From assembly GCA_963734955.1 (NCBI GenBank), contig CAVTJO010000016.1, positions 205,221-269,220 on the forward strand: a DNA stretch of 64,000 bases, in the 5' to 3' direction. Numbering within the stretch: the stretch's first letter is position 1; every line of letters begins with the position of its first letter. Both the position numbers and the translations under genes were made by a program. The stretch is from UBA11986 sp963734955 (GTDB lineage Bacteria; Bacteroidota; Ignavibacteria; UBA10030; UBA6906). Below are positions 63,628 to 64,000 of the stretch, one piece after another. Under the pieces are notes generated by a model that saw nothing but the letters and a program-made list of their open reading frames with translations, had not been told where the DNA came from and did no database searches.

Positions 63628-64000
63628 TTACGGCAACCCGAACACCACCACGATCGACGCAGCGGGCGCTACCTTCCAGAACCCCGCCACCATCCCCGAG
63701 GTTACCGCTACGTATTGCCTGCCTCTGACGGCGTAGGTGACAACGCCGCTCGCGATCGGCCCGCCGACGTTGAACCGGTAGAGCACCTGACCGTCGCTCG
63801 CGTTGAGAGCCACGAAATCGCCGGTCAGCTCACCGGTGAAGACCAGACCCGACGAGGTTGCCGCCACACTCGCGACCAGCGGGCGCCGGGACTCGTACTG
63901 CCATCGTATCGCGCCGGTGGACGCGTCGATCGCGCTCAACGGCCCGTGGACTTGTCCACCGGATCATAGGTGAAGGAGCCACCCATGTAGAGCTGGCCAT
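63628..64000 (-). CDS. PQQ-dependent dehydrogenase, C-terminal fragment (frameshift near 63943, 5' end beyond window)
   Basis: The last roughly 105 residues of a quinoprotein beta-propeller: SAIDASTGAIRWQYE, GLVFTGELTGDFVALNASDG, AVRGRQYVAVTSG and a terminal VVVFGLP strand. These W-motif-like blades (A-x-D-x-x-T-G-x-x-x-W) are the signature of PQQ dehydrogenases and the related glucose/alcohol type. The reading frame before 63943 continues (GGSFTYDPVDKSTG) after one lost base in GGCCG, so the protein extends upstream past the window. It is in the foreign 3' part and separate from the efflux genes by 145 bp. Confidence 0.6.

Noticed and set aside
1..64000. tRNA or rRNA genes
   Set aside because: I saw no cloverleaf with T-loop/acceptor signatures or rRNA-like stretches, though a computed search was not possible.

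Overview
The bulk of the window (about 1-61,050) looks like a genome fragment from the Ignavibacteria/Chlorobi/Kapabacteria side of the Bacteroidota. The main reason is that five large exported proteins (18249-22484, 22829-24852, 26159-30724, 49400-50647, 52389-53816) end in the same roughly 80-residue domain with a PNPFNP motif and a terminal GxYFYR...KLLLLK-type strand. This is the sorting domain typical of secreted proteins in that group. Taxonomy is inferred from gene content only. The last 3 kb (about 61,050-64,000) is visibly more G+C-rich, encodes proteobacterial-style heavy-metal/RND efflux and quinoprotein genes, and is joined inside an open reading frame to an unrelated glycosyltransferase. 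It is most simply an assembly chimera.

Layout. 1-7,350 (mostly minus strand): pyrimidine synthesis (pyrK-pyrD), a TPR lipoprotein, a Spy/CpxP-like protein, a pterin operon (PTPS, folE, an SDR that may be a sepiapterin reductase) and two peroxiredoxins. 7,529-15,258 (minus): a surface-polysaccharide operon (wecB, polyprenyl-phosphate sugar transferase, ugd, UDP-xylose synthase, DUF2279, Wzi-like barrel). 15,592-24,852 (plus): a DUF362 plus NapH-like ferredoxin pair, a giant secreted subtilase and a secreted M1 peptidase. 25,051-48,518 (minus): a compact 14-gene run. 49,157-60,560: small genes, two secreted proteins, a second sugar transferase and large islands of palindrome-rich interspersed repeats.

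The most interesting system is the minus-strand run 48,518 to 30,753. In transcription order it encodes a 5-haem cytochrome c, an outer-membrane barrel, an 8-haem cytochrome c, a membrane-anchored 10-haem cytochrome c, a protein joining two CRP-like ligand-binding folds to a four-cluster ferredoxin, a bis-histidine membrane cytochrome b, a double-FHA protein, a flavoprotein fused to two FHA domains and a [2Fe-2S] domain, a PP2C phosphatase, a Ser/Thr kinase with a PEGA domain, and two TPR/CsgG-like proteins. Electron-transfer parts span cytoplasm to outer membrane, and the regulatory parts are phosphorylation modules built into the same operon. I read it as a phospho-regulated (and possibly ligand-gated) trans-envelope electron conduit. 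The direction and substrate of electron flow cannot be told from sequence.

Nine places show a coding frame that continues cleanly after a one-base slip: five in the main part (17643, ~24353, ~38886, ~39795, ~45112) and four in the final 3 kb (~61480, ~62636, ~63340, ~63943). The number, and their independence of gene family, suggest base-level assembly errors rather than real pseudogenes. I therefore annotate the genes as whole, with the slip noted.
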